A DNA stretch of 64,000 bases from Cnuibacter physcomitrellae (GTDB lineage Bacteria; Actinomycetota; Actinomycetes; Actinomycetales; Microbacteriaceae), in NCBI RefSeq assembly GCF_014640535.1, contig NZ_BMHD01000002.1:364843-428842 (forward strand), given 5' to 3'. Both the position numbers and the translations under genes were made by a program. Below, one piece after another: positions 57,082-64,000 of the stretch. Numbering within the stretch: the stretch's first letter is position 1; every line of letters begins with the position of its first letter. Under the pieces are notes generated by a model. It saw only the letters and a list, made by a program, of their open reading frames with translations, was not told where the DNA came from and searched no databases.

Positions 57082-58134
57082 TCAGTGCACCAGGACGTCG
57101 GTCACCGGCAGGGTGGAGTCGGCGCCGAAGTCCAGGGAGGACGGCTCACGCCCGGCCATGACGAGCTGGGCGCCCAGCGCGGCGATCATCGCCCCGTTGT
57201 CGGTGCACAGCGACAACGGCGGGATGCGCAGCGTGACGCCGGCGATCGCGGCCCGGCGCGCCGCCTCCTCGCGCACCCGGGCGTTGGCCACCACTCCGCC
57301 GCCGAGCAGCAGGCGGGGGATGCCGAGGTCGGCGCAGGCGGCGAAGGCCTTCGTGAGCAGCACGTCGACCACGGCCTCCCGGAAGCTCGCGGCGACGTCG
57401 GCGACGGGCACCTCTCGTCCCGCATCCGTCTCCGCCTCGACCCAGCGGGCGACCGCCGTCTTCAACCCGGAGAACGAGAAGTCGTAGCGGTGCTTCGCCA
57501 TGTCCTTCGGCAGGCTCAGACCGCGGGGGAAGCGGATGGCCTTGGGGTCTCCGCCGACCGCCGCCCTGTCGATCTGCGGCCCTCCCGGGTAGGGCAGGCC
57601 GAGGACCCGGGCGACCTTGTCGAAGGCCTCCCCCGCGGCATCGTCGATCGTCTCGCCGAGCAGCTCCACGTCGCCCACCAGGTCGCGGACCACGAGGAGC
57701 GAGGTGTGACCGCCGGAGACGAGCAGCGCGATCGTCGGGTACTCCAACGGCTCCTCCGACACCACGTCGGCGCCGACGTGCCCGACCAGGTGGTTCACCG
57801 CGTAGATCGGCTTCTCGAGCGCCACCGCGAGCGCCTTGGCCGCGCCCACCCCGACCATGAGCGCCCCCGAGAGCCCGGGCCCGGTGGTGACGGCGATGGC
57901 ATCGACGTCGTCGAGCCGGATCCCCGCCTCCGCGACCGCCGCCGCGAGCGTGGGCTCGATGGCCTCCAGGTGCGCGCGTGCCGCCACCTCCGGGACCACA
58001 CCGCCGTATCGGGCGTGCTCGTCCATCGACGAGGCGATGACGTTCGCGAGCAGCCGGTCGCCCCGCACGATCCCCACGCCGGTCTCATCGCAGGAGGTCT
58101 CGATGCCCAGCACCAGGGGTTCGAGTCGGTTCAT
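57082..58134 (-). CDS. tsaD: tRNA N6-adenosine threonylcarbamoyltransferase
   Basis: 350 residues of the Kae1/Qri7/TsaD family: [22 protein letters not shown] (metal His), NHLVGHV (metal His pair), [29 protein letters not shown], and [12 protein letters not shown] near the end. With TsaB and TsaE it transfers threonylcarbamoyl to A37 of ANN-decoding tRNAs. ATG 58134 overlaps the rimI stop by 4 bp. It is the last gene of the glmS-to-tsaD operon. Confidence 0.97.
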   Translation of the reverse strand: MNRLEPLVLGIETSCDETGVGIVRGDRLLANVIASSMDEHARYGGVVPEVAARAHLEAIEPTLAAAVAEAGIRLDDVDAIAVTTGPGLSGALMVGVGAAKALAVALEKPIYAVNHLVGHVGADVVSEEPLEYPTIALLVSGGHTSLLVVRDLVGDVELLGETIDDAAGEAFDKVARVLGLPYPGGPQIDRAAVGGDPKAIRFPRGLSLPKDMAKHRYDFSFSGLKTAVARWVEAETDAGREVPVADVAASFREAVVDVLLTKAFAACADLGIPRLLLGGGVVANARVREEAARRAAIAGVTLRIPPLSLCTDNGAMIAALGAQLVMAGREPSSLDFGADSTLPVTDVLVH

Positions 58135-58637
58135 CGGGTGTCCTCCTCGGTGAGCCCGCCGGCGCCGACACCGCTGCGGGAGGGGCGAAGCGACGCACGC
58201 ATGACCAGCGCGTCGACCCCATCCGGCTGGTAGTAGCGCGGCCGCACCGCGATCTGCTCGAACCCGAGCGACAGGTACAGCGCCTGCGCCACGGGGTTGT
58301 CGGCCCGGACCTCGAGGAAGACCTCGCGGGCCCCGCGGTCGACGGCCTCGGCCAGGAGACGCTCCATGAGGCGGCGTCCGAGGCCGGTACCGCGCCTCTC
58401 CGGCGCGACGGCGATGGTCTGGATGTCGGCGTCCTTCGACCCGGCCGGCACGAGGACTCCCCCGTACCCGGCGAAGGCGCCGTCGTCGTCGACGGCGACC
58501 ACGTAACGGCAGTGCGCGCTCGCGAGCTCCGCGGCCATCGACTCCCGCGACCAGGCGTCGGTCGTGAAGGTGGAGGTCTCGAGGGCCATGACGTCGTCGA
58601 GGTCGTCGAGCGTCGCCGCTCTCAGCTCGACGCTCAC
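58131..58637 (-). CDS. rimI: Ribosomal-protein-alanine N-acetyltransferase-like GNAT
   Basis: 168 residues of a GNAT enzyme with the acetyl-CoA loop [32 protein letters not shown] and [34 protein letters not shown], the RimI pattern. RimI acetylates ribosomal protein S18 in E. coli; the target here is not proven. Its position between tsaB and tsaD is the usual one. GTG 58637 overlaps the tsaB stop (GTGA). Confidence 0.93.
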   Translation of the reverse strand: MSVELRAATLDDLDDVMALETSTFTTDAWSRESMAAELASAHCRYVVAVDDDGAFAGYGGVLVPAGSKDADIQTIAVAPERRGTGLGRRLMERLLAEAVDRGAREVFLEVRADNPVAQALYLSLGFEQIAVRPRYYQPDGVDALVMRASLRPSRSGVGAGGLTEEDTR

Positions 58638-59245
58638 GCGGTGACCCGCTTGCGGCCGGCGGAGAGGGTCACGTCGGGCGATCGGAGGTACAGCGCCTCG
58701 TCGGGCTCGGGAGCTGCGCCCGCGCGCGCCCGCTCCACCGCCACGCGACCGAGCGCGCCCGCGGAGACCACGGCGGCGTCGATGCGCGCGGCGTCCGGAT
58801 GCGGCAGGTCGTCGGGCCGCGACAGTCCGGGCCCGTCCACGCGGTGGGCACCCGACTCGTCGAGCACGTAGGCCGACCAGTAGACCTCCCGGCGGCGCGC
58901 ATCCGTCACCACGAGCTGAGGCCCGCGAGCCCCGGAGTGCCACGCCTCGAAGGCGACGGCGTCGTGGCTCACGACCGGGAGGATGCTCCGGCCGATCCCG
59001 AAGGCGAACGCCTTGGCCGCGGCGATGCCGACGCGGAGCCCGGTGAACGGGCCGGGGCCCATGCCGGCGACGACGTCCTCGATGTCGCGCGGCGTCGCAC
59101 CGGCGTCGTCGAGCACGCCCGCGATGAGTGCGCCCACCACCTCGGCATGGCGCATGGTGTCGGCGACGGAGCGCTCGGCGACGACGTCAGCGCCGTCGAG
59201 CACCGCGGCCGACGATCCGGCCGAGGTATCGAGGGAGAGCAGCAC
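58634..59245 (-). CDS. tsaB: tRNA threonylcarbamoyladenosine biosynthesis protein TsaB
   Basis: 203 residues with an ASKHA-type N-terminus ([17 protein letters not shown]), DTMRHAEVV, and the hallmark [21 protein letters not shown]. It binds and activates TsaD. GTG 59245 follows TAGGCT at 6 nt, so this gene may also be transcribed from an internal leaderless promoter; it is separated from tsaE by 33 bp, the largest gap in this otherwise overlapping cluster. Confidence 0.96.
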   Translation of the reverse strand: MLLSLDTSAGSSAAVLDGADVVAERSVADTMRHAEVVGALIAGVLDDAGATPRDIEDVVAGMGPGPFTGLRVGIAAAKAFAFGIGRSILPVVSHDAVAFEAWHSGARGPQLVVTDARRREVYWSAYVLDESGAHRVDGPGLSRPDDLPHPDAARIDAAVVSAGALGRVAVERARAGAAPEPDEALYLRSPDVTLSAGRKRVTA

Positions 59246-59251
59246 CCCTCG

Positions 59252-59257
59252 AGCCTA
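59252..59257 (-). promoter_or_regulatory. Probable leaderless -10 (TAGGCT) for tsaB
   Basis: TAGGCT is 6 nt before GTG 59245, in the only real gap of the operon. Confidence 0.45.
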
Positions 59258-59278
59258 ACGCCGCGTCCCGCAGAGGGG

Positions 59279-59797
59279 TCACAGCCAGCGCGGCCCCACT
59301 CGGCGGACGGTGACCGAGCGCGGCTCGATGGGCTCCTCCCCCTCGGAGGCCGACGATCCGAGGACCGGAGCCGCGCCGTGCGGCCGGTCGATGCGCACGG
59401 CGAGATACGACTCGGCGAGGGCCTCGATGAGCCCCTCGCCCCACTCCACCACCACGACCGACCGCGCGAAGTCGATGTCGAGGTCGTCGAGCTCGAGCGC
59501 GCTGTCGAGACGGTAGGCGTCGACGTGCACGAGCGCGGGACCGTCCCCGAGGTTCGGATGCGTCCTGGCCAGCACGAACGTCGGGCTCGTCACAGGCCCG
59601 CGGACGCCGAGCGCCTCCCCGAGACCGCGTGTGAACGTGGTCTTCCCGGCGCCCAGGTCTCCCGAGAGCACCAGGACGTCGCCGGCCCGCAGCATCCGGG
59701 CGACAGAGCCACCGAGCGCCTCCATCGCCTCCGGAGTCGCGACCTCGATGACCTCGGCATCGCCCATCCCCGCGCCGGATGACGTCGACCGACTCAC
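59279..59797 (-). CDS. tsaE: tRNA threonylcarbamoyladenosine biosynthesis ATPase TsaE
   Basis: 172 residues with P-loop SGDLGAGKTTFTRGL, SPTFVLART and VHVDAYRLDSALELDDL, followed by VVVVEWGEGL, all TsaE features. Its ATPase activity regenerates the TsaBD complex in t6A synthesis. The start overlaps the second alanine racemase stop by 4 bp. The conserved domain begins around residue 18, and ATG at residue 11 (59767) is an alternative start. Confidence 0.96.
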   Translation of the reverse strand: MSRSTSSGAGMGDAEVIEVATPEAMEALGGSVARMLRAGDVLVLSGDLGAGKTTFTRGLGEALGVRGPVTSPTFVLARTHPNLGDGPALVHVDAYRLDSALELDDLDIDFARSVVVVEWGEGLIEALAESYLAVRIDRPHGAAPVLGSSASEGEEPIEPRSVTVRRVGPRWL

Positions 59798-60963
59798 GGA
59801 CGCTCCAGGCGGATCGCCTCGGGCATGCCCTCCGGTCGTGCACCCACGTAGAGCCTGTCGACGCGGGGACCGACCCGGGCGACGATCTCGTCGCCGATGG
59901 TCTGTGCGTAGCCGGCCCAGTCCTCCGCGGTGGGCTCGCCGCGGTCACCCTCGCCGAACACCACCACCTCGTCACCGACCGCGACCTCGGCGTCGCCGAC
60001 GTCGACCACGAACTGGTCCATCGCGATGCGGCCCGCGATCGGGTAGCGGCGTCCGCGGATCCAGACGGTGCCGTGGCCCGTCGCGATGCGCGGGATGCCG
60101 TCGGCGTACCCGAGCGGGACGAGCGCGAGCGTGGAGTCGCTGTCGGTCCGGTAGGTCAAGCCGTACGAGACGCCGTGCCCGGCCTCGACGCGCTTGACCG
60201 CGGCCACCGGGGCCTTGAGTGTCATCACCGGGCGCAGTCCCAGACCCCGCCCGTCGACGTCGTCGAACGGCGAGATGCCGTAGGCGGCGATGCCGAAGCG
60301 CACCAGGTCGAGCCTGGCCTCCGGTTCGCGGATGCCTGCCGAGCTCGCCGCGAGGTGCAGGCGCTCGAAGCGCGCGCCGAGTCCCTCCGCCACCTCGACG
60401 GCCGCGCGGAGCCGCTGGAGCGACTCGGCGTCGTCGGCGGGAGACGCGTCGGCGAGGTGCGACCACGCCGCGTGCAGACGGACGACACCCTGGGCGTCGT
60501 AGTCGAGCGCGGCGCGGACGAGCCCGGGCCAGTCCTCGGTCGTGGCGCCGTTGCGGCTCAGTCCGGTGTCGATCTTGAGGTGGACGCGAGGCGCCCGCGA
60601 GGCGCCCGCCGCGGCGAGGGCGTCGAGCTGCCAGACGCCGGAGATGCCGAGGTCGATGTCGGCCTCCGCCGCCGCCCCGAAGTCGGAGCCCACGTCGTGC
60701 ATCCAGGCGAAGATCGGCGCGGTGATGCCCGCCTCGCGGAGCGCGAGGGCCGCGGGGATGTCGAGCACGGCGAGCGACCCTGCGCCGGCCTCGAGGGCGG
60801 CGTACGCCAGGGGCACCATCCCGTGCCCGTAGGCGTTCGCCTTGACGGCGAGCATGGTCTCGGAGGGCGCCGCGAGCGCCGCGAGCGTCCGTACGTTGTG
60901 CCGGAAGGCGTCGAGGTCGATGACAGCGGCGCGACGCGGTGTCGCCCGGTCGTGCCCGGTCAT
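59794..60963 (-). CDS. Alanine racemase, second copy
   Basis: 389 residues of a fold-type III PLP enzyme: PLP Lys in LAVKANAYGHGM, DTGLSRNG, the catalytic Tyr in GVSYGLTYR, YADGIPR, and GRIAMDQFVVDVGD. Both catalytic residues are in place, so it should be active, making D-Ala for peptidoglycan or another amino-acid racemisation. It is a clear paralogue of the gene at 60960-62108, and its ATG overlaps that stop (ATGA). Confidence 0.93.
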   Translation of the reverse strand: MTGHDRATPRRAAVIDLDAFRHNVRTLAALAAPSETMLAVKANAYGHGMVPLAYAALEAGAGSLAVLDIPAALALREAGITAPIFAWMHDVGSDFGAAAEADIDLGISGVWQLDALAAAGASRAPRVHLKIDTGLSRNGATTEDWPGLVRAALDYDAQGVVRLHAAWSHLADASPADDAESLQRLRAAVEVAEGLGARFERLHLAASSAGIREPEARLDLVRFGIAAYGISPFDDVDGRGLGLRPVMTLKAPVAAVKRVEAGHGVSYGLTYRTDSDSTLALVPLGYADGIPRIATGHGTVWIRGRRYPIAGRIAMDQFVVDVGDAEVAVGDEVVVFGEGDRGEPTAEDWAGYAQTIGDEIVARVGPRVDRLYVGARPEGMPEAIRLERP

Positions 60964-62108
60964 GCGTACTCCCTCACCACACGGCCGCCGAGCCGGGTCA
61001 CGATCTCGTAGTTGATCGTCGAGGCCGCCTGCGCCCAGTCGAACGCGCTCGGGGCTCCGGTCGCCGGATCGCCGAAGAGGGTCACGAGATCCCCCACCGA
61101 GGCCCTGTGGTCGCCGAGGTCGACGACGAACTGGTCCATGGCGATCCTGCCGACGATCCGCCGCTGTCGGCCCCCGACCTCGACCGAGCCGGTGTTCGAC
61201 AGGTGGCGCGGGATGCCGTCGGCGTAGCCGAGGGGCACGAGGCCCAGCGTGGTGGGCTGCTCGGCGCGGTAGGTGTAGCCGTAGGAGACGCCGGTCCCCG
61301 CCTTCACGCGCTTGACCGAGATGAGCCTCGACTCGAGCCTGAGGGCCGGCCGGAGGCCGAGCCGGCGAGGGCTCTCGTCGTCGAACGGCGACAACCCGTA
61401 CAGCCCGATCCCGATGCGGACGAGGTCGAGTCGCGTCTGCGGCAGCCGCAGCGCCGCCGCCGTCGCGGCGATGTGACGCAGCTGCGGCTCGAGGCCGGCG
61501 GCCTGCGCCAGCCCCTCGGCCTCGCGGAAGGCGTCGAGTTGGAGACCGTCCTCGACGGGGTCGGCGTTGGAGAGGTGGCTGAACAGGCCGTCGACGCTCA
61601 CCCGCCCCTCCAGCTCGAGCTCGCGCGCCCGGTCGAACACGCTCTCCCACTCCCGGCGCGGGATGCCGTTGCGGCCGAGGCCCGTGTCGACCTTGAGGTG
61701 CACGGAGGCGGGCCGCGCCCGGGTCGCGGACGCCGCCGCCGCGGCGCGCTCGAGATGGAGCGCGGAGCTGGCTCCGATCGCGATGCCGCGCTCCACCGCC
61801 TCGTCGAAGCGCGGATCGGCATCGTGCAGCCAGGCGAGGATCGGCGCGTCGGCGATCTGCGCCCGCACCGCGAGCGCCTCACCGACGTCCGCCGTGCCGA
61901 GCCAGGTCGCTCCCGCCTCGAGAGCGGTGCGGGCGACCGGGACGGCGCCGTGCCCGTATCCGTCGGCCTTCACCACGGCCATGATCTGGGCGCCGTCGAC
62001 GATGCGCGAGATCCGCTCGACGTTCGAGGCCACCGCGCTCAGGTCGACGACCGCGCGTCGGAGCGCGGGGTGTCCGGGGACGGGTCGACCCGCCGTCGTC
62101 TCGCTCAC
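60960..62108 (-). CDS. alr: Alanine racemase, first copy
   Basis: 382 residues: PLP Lys in AVVKADGYGHGA, DTGLGRNGIP, GVSYGYTYR with the catalytic Tyr, YADGIPR, GRIAMDQFVVDLGD and INYEIVTRLGGRVVREY at the end, typical of actinobacterial Alr. Position directly after acpS and before the t6A genes is the standard location of alr in actinobacteria. GTG 62108 overlaps the acpS stop (GTGA). Confidence 0.95.
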   Translation of the reverse strand: MSETTAGRPVPGHPALRRAVVDLSAVASNVERISRIVDGAQIMAVVKADGYGHGAVPVARTALEAGATWLGTADVGEALAVRAQIADAPILAWLHDADPRFDEAVERGIAIGASSALHLERAAAAASATRARPASVHLKVDTGLGRNGIPRREWESVFDRARELELEGRVSVDGLFSHLSNADPVEDGLQLDAFREAEGLAQAAGLEPQLRHIAATAAALRLPQTRLDLVRIGIGLYGLSPFDDESPRRLGLRPALRLESRLISVKRVKAGTGVSYGYTYRAEQPTTLGLVPLGYADGIPRHLSNTGSVEVGGRQRRIVGRIAMDQFVVDLGDHRASVGDLVTLFGDPATGAPSAFDWAQAASTINYEIVTRLGGRVVREYA

Positions 62109-62461
62109 GGTGTCGTCTCCGCGACCACGAACGCGCAGGCGGAGCCGCCGTCGTGGCTCATGCTCAGGTGCACCCGCGTGGCGCCCAGCGCCGCGAGCGC
62201 CTCGGCCACGCCGCCCGTGAGCTCGAAGCCCGGGTTGCCCTCCGCGTCGGAGACCACCCTCATGTCGTGCCACCGGAAGCCGGTCGAGTGGCCGACGGCC
62301 TTGATGAGGGCCTCCTTCGCCGCGAAGCGTCCGGCGAGCGACCGCACGGGACGTCCGCGTTCGCCCTCGGCGAACAGCCGCTCCTCGAGGCGCGGCGTCC
62401 GGTCGAGTGACCGCCCGAACCGCGCCACGTCGACGATGTCGACACCCACTCCGACGATCAC
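62105..62461 (-). CDS. acpS: Holo-[acyl-carrier-protein] synthase
   Basis: 118 residues with GVGVDIVDVARF (metal Asp), RFAAKEALIKAVG (metal Glu and catalytic Lys) and HLSMSHDGGSACAFV. It transfers 4'-phosphopantetheine from CoA to ACP for fatty acid synthesis. It starts at GTG 62461, 4 bp after the glmS stop, and overlaps alr. Confidence 0.96.
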   Translation of the reverse strand: MIVGVGVDIVDVARFGRSLDRTPRLEERLFAEGERGRPVRSLAGRFAAKEALIKAVGHSTGFRWHDMRVVSDAEGNPGFELTGGVAEALAALGATRVHLSMSHDGGSACAFVVAETTP

Positions 62462-62465
62462 GGCG

Positions 62466-64000
62466 TCACTCGACGGTGACCGACTTGGCGAGGTTGCGGG
62501 GCTGGTCGACGTCGAGGCCCTTGGCCGTCGCGAGCGACATCGCGAACAGCTGCAGCGGGACGACCGTCAGCAGGGGCTCGAACAGCGGGGCGGCAAGCGG
62601 GATGCGGATGACCTCGTCGGCGAACGGCAGCACCGCGACGTCGCCCTCCTCGGCCACCGCGAGCACCCGGGCTCCACGAGCGCGGATCTCCTGGATGTTC
62701 GAGACCACCTTCGAGTGCAGCGAACCGGGATCGCGCGGCGAGGGCACCACCACGAAGACCGGCTGTCCGGGCTCGATGAGGGCGATGGGGCCGTGCTTGA
62801 GCTCTCCCGCGGCGAAGCCCTCGGCGTGGATGTACGCGAGCTCCTTGAGCTTGAGCGCGCCCTCGAGCGCGATCGGGTAGCCCACGTGCCGGCCGAGGAA
62901 CAGCACGGCGCGGCTGTCGGACATCCACCGGGCGAGCTGATCGATCTCGTCGGCGGACTCCAGCACCTTCGCGATCTTGTCGGGGACGGCCCGGAGCTCG
63001 GCCACGAGCTCGGCGGCTCGGCCCTGCTCGACGGTGCCGCGCAGGCGCGCGAGGTGGAGGCCGAACAGGTACAGCGCGGTGATCTGCGCGACGAACGCCT
63101 TCGTCGAGGCGACGGCGACCTCGGGGCCGGCGTGCGTGTAGACGACCGCATCCGACTCGCGGGCGATGGTGGCGCCCTGCGTGTTGCAGATGGAGAGGGT
63201 GCGCGCGCCGTTGGCGATCGCGTACTTCACGGCCATCAGCGTGTCCATCGTCTCGCCCGACTGGCTGATCGAGACCACCAGGGTGCGCTCGCTGAGGACG
63301 GGGTCGCGGTAGCGGAACTCGTGGGAGAGCTCGACCTCGACGGGGACGCGGGCCCACTTCTCGATCGCGTACTTCCCGACCAGGCCCGAGTAGCTCGCGG
63401 TCCCGCAGGCGATGATGATGATGCGGTCGATGTCGGTCAGCACCTCGTCGAGGCCCTCGAGCTCGGGCAGCACGACCTGCTCGTCGACCACGCGGCCGCG
63501 GATCGTGTTCGCGACGGCCTCGGGCTGCTCGCTGATCTCCTTGGCCATGAAGCTCGACCATCCGCCCTTCTCGGCGGCGGAGGCGTCCCAGGAGACCTCG
63601 AACTCGTGGACCTCGACCGGTCCGCCCTCGAAGTCGGTGACCGTGACCGAGTCGGGGGTGATGACCACGATCTGGTCCTGCCCGATCGCCACCGCGCGGC
63701 GGGTGTGCTCCACGAACGCGGCGACGTCGGACCCGAGGAAGTTCTCGCCCTCGCCGAGCCCGATCACGAGCGGGGAGTTGCGGCGCGCGCCCACGACGAC
63801 ACCCGGCTCGTCCTGGTGCACCGCGAGCAGCGTGAAGGCGCCCTCGAGACGCGCGACGACGCGGGCGAGCGCGGCCGCGATGCCGTCGCCCTGCTCGTAC
63901 TCGCGTCCGAGCAGCTTCGCGGCGACCTCGGTGTCGGTCTCGCTATCGAACGTGCAGCCGGCGTCGACCAGCTCCTGCTTGAGCGAGGCGAAGTTCTCGA
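62466..64000 (-). CDS. glmS: Glutamine-fructose-6-phosphate aminotransferase (5' end outside window)
   Basis: Makes glucosamine-6-phosphate, the first step to UDP-GlcNAc for peptidoglycan. The visible 511 residues cover the end of the glutaminase domain (from ENFASLKQELVDAGC) and the two SIS sugar-isomerase domains (IACGTASYSGLVGKYAIEKW, ISQSGETMDTLMAVKYA, RHVGYPIALEGALKLKELAYIHAEGFAAGELKHGPIA) up to the end DVDQPRNLAKSVTVE. The nucleophile Cys and roughly the first 100 residues lie beyond the window. It is the first visible gene of the acpS-alr-tsa operon and makes the same product that NagA/NagB break down. Confidence 0.96.
   Translation of the reverse strand, partial: ENFASLKQELVDAGCTFDSETDTEVAAKLLGREYEQGDGIAAALARVVARLEGAFTLLAVHQDEPGVVVGARRNSPLVIGLGEGENFLGSDVAAFVEHTRRAVAIGQDQIVVITPDSVTVTDFEGGPVEVHEFEVSWDASAAEKGGWSSFMAKEISEQPEAVANTIRGRVVDEQVVLPELEGLDEVLTDIDRIIIIACGTASYSGLVGKYAIEKWARVPVEVELSHEFRYRDPVLSERTLVVSISQSGETMDTLMAVKYAIANGARTLSICNTQGATIARESDAVVYTHAGPEVAVASTKAFVAQITALYLFGLHLARLRGTVEQGRAAELVAELRAVPDKIAKVLESADEIDQLARWMSDSRAVLFLGRHVGYPIALEGALKLKELAYIHAEGFAAGELKHGPIALIEPGQPVFVVVPSPRDPGSLHSKVVSNIQEIRARGARVLAVAEEGDVAVLPFADEVIRIPLAAPLFEPLLTVVPLQLFAMSLATAKGLDVDQPRNLAKSVTVE

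Noticed and set aside
62466-63821. glmS start at 63821
   Set aside because: Homologous GlmS sequence continues upstream to the window edge, so the gene is cut by the window and does not start there.

Overview
The window is a gene-dense, roughly 70% GC chromosomal segment with almost no non-coding space. Protein content and gene order point to a high-GC actinobacterium of the Microbacteriaceae type: a DUF6350 gene between sucD and purN, guaB together with a CBS-less guaB3, DUF3817 ahead of guaA, groES near tsaD, HspR- and HrcA-type heat-shock operators, an LAXTG surface protein, and many genes that look leaderless. This is inference from gene families; no rRNA or other marker is present to fix the genus. 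No tRNA, rRNA, CRISPR array, insertion sequence or prophage was found.

Layout. 1-3853: a thioredoxin-fold lipoprotein (cut by the window edge), a LuxR-type response regulator, and a divergent pair of membrane proteins (a NarL-class histidine kinase and a kinase-like protein without an H-box). 3884-13292: an amino-sugar locus. One leftward operon runs ROK repressor, solute-binding protein, two permeases, GH3 N-acetylhexosaminidase, ROK kinase and nagB; nagA lies divergently behind a DUF2568 gene. Together they can import a GlcNAc oligosaccharide, hydrolyse it in the cytosol, phosphorylate, deacetylate and deaminate it to fructose-6-phosphate. 13311-16512: HspR-type hsp20, icd, a GNAT, an alkyltransferase-like DNA repair protein and a small lipoprotein. 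16597-21589: a heterodimeric ABC exporter with one degenerate ATP site, and a membrane-anchored dimethylargininase-type hydrolase. 21661-27927: purH, purN, two membrane proteins and sucD/sucC. 28178-33413: a thioester-domain LAXTG surface protein, a PcrA/UvrD helicase and a glycerophosphodiesterase. 33526-47145: a BI-1 protein, two tandem DUF418-type membrane proteins, guaA, DUF3817, SURF1, a KhtU/KhtT-like K+/H+ antiporter pair, glpD, guaB3, an alpha/beta hydrolase and guaB. 47381-53241: a branched-chain amino-acid ABC transporter (livHMGF) with its binding protein convergent. 53352-56953: a RarD-type transporter, groES under two CIRCE elements, a THUMP-like methyltransferase and a Pro-rich DUF4190 protein. 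57082-64000: a tightly overlapping cell-envelope and tRNA t6A operon: glmS (cut by the edge), acpS, two alanine racemases, tsaE, tsaB, rimI, tsaD.

Most of the window is core metabolism and housekeeping. The less ordinary items are the thioester-domain adhesin, the dimethylargininase with a fused membrane domain, a livH permease carrying an extra secreted Ig-like domain, a guaA that seems to start at ATT, a DUF418 gene whose conserved N-terminus has no canonical start, and a recurring TAnnnT-N5-7-start signature suggesting leaderless transcription of at least ten genes. I did not find evidence of a wholly new multi-gene system.
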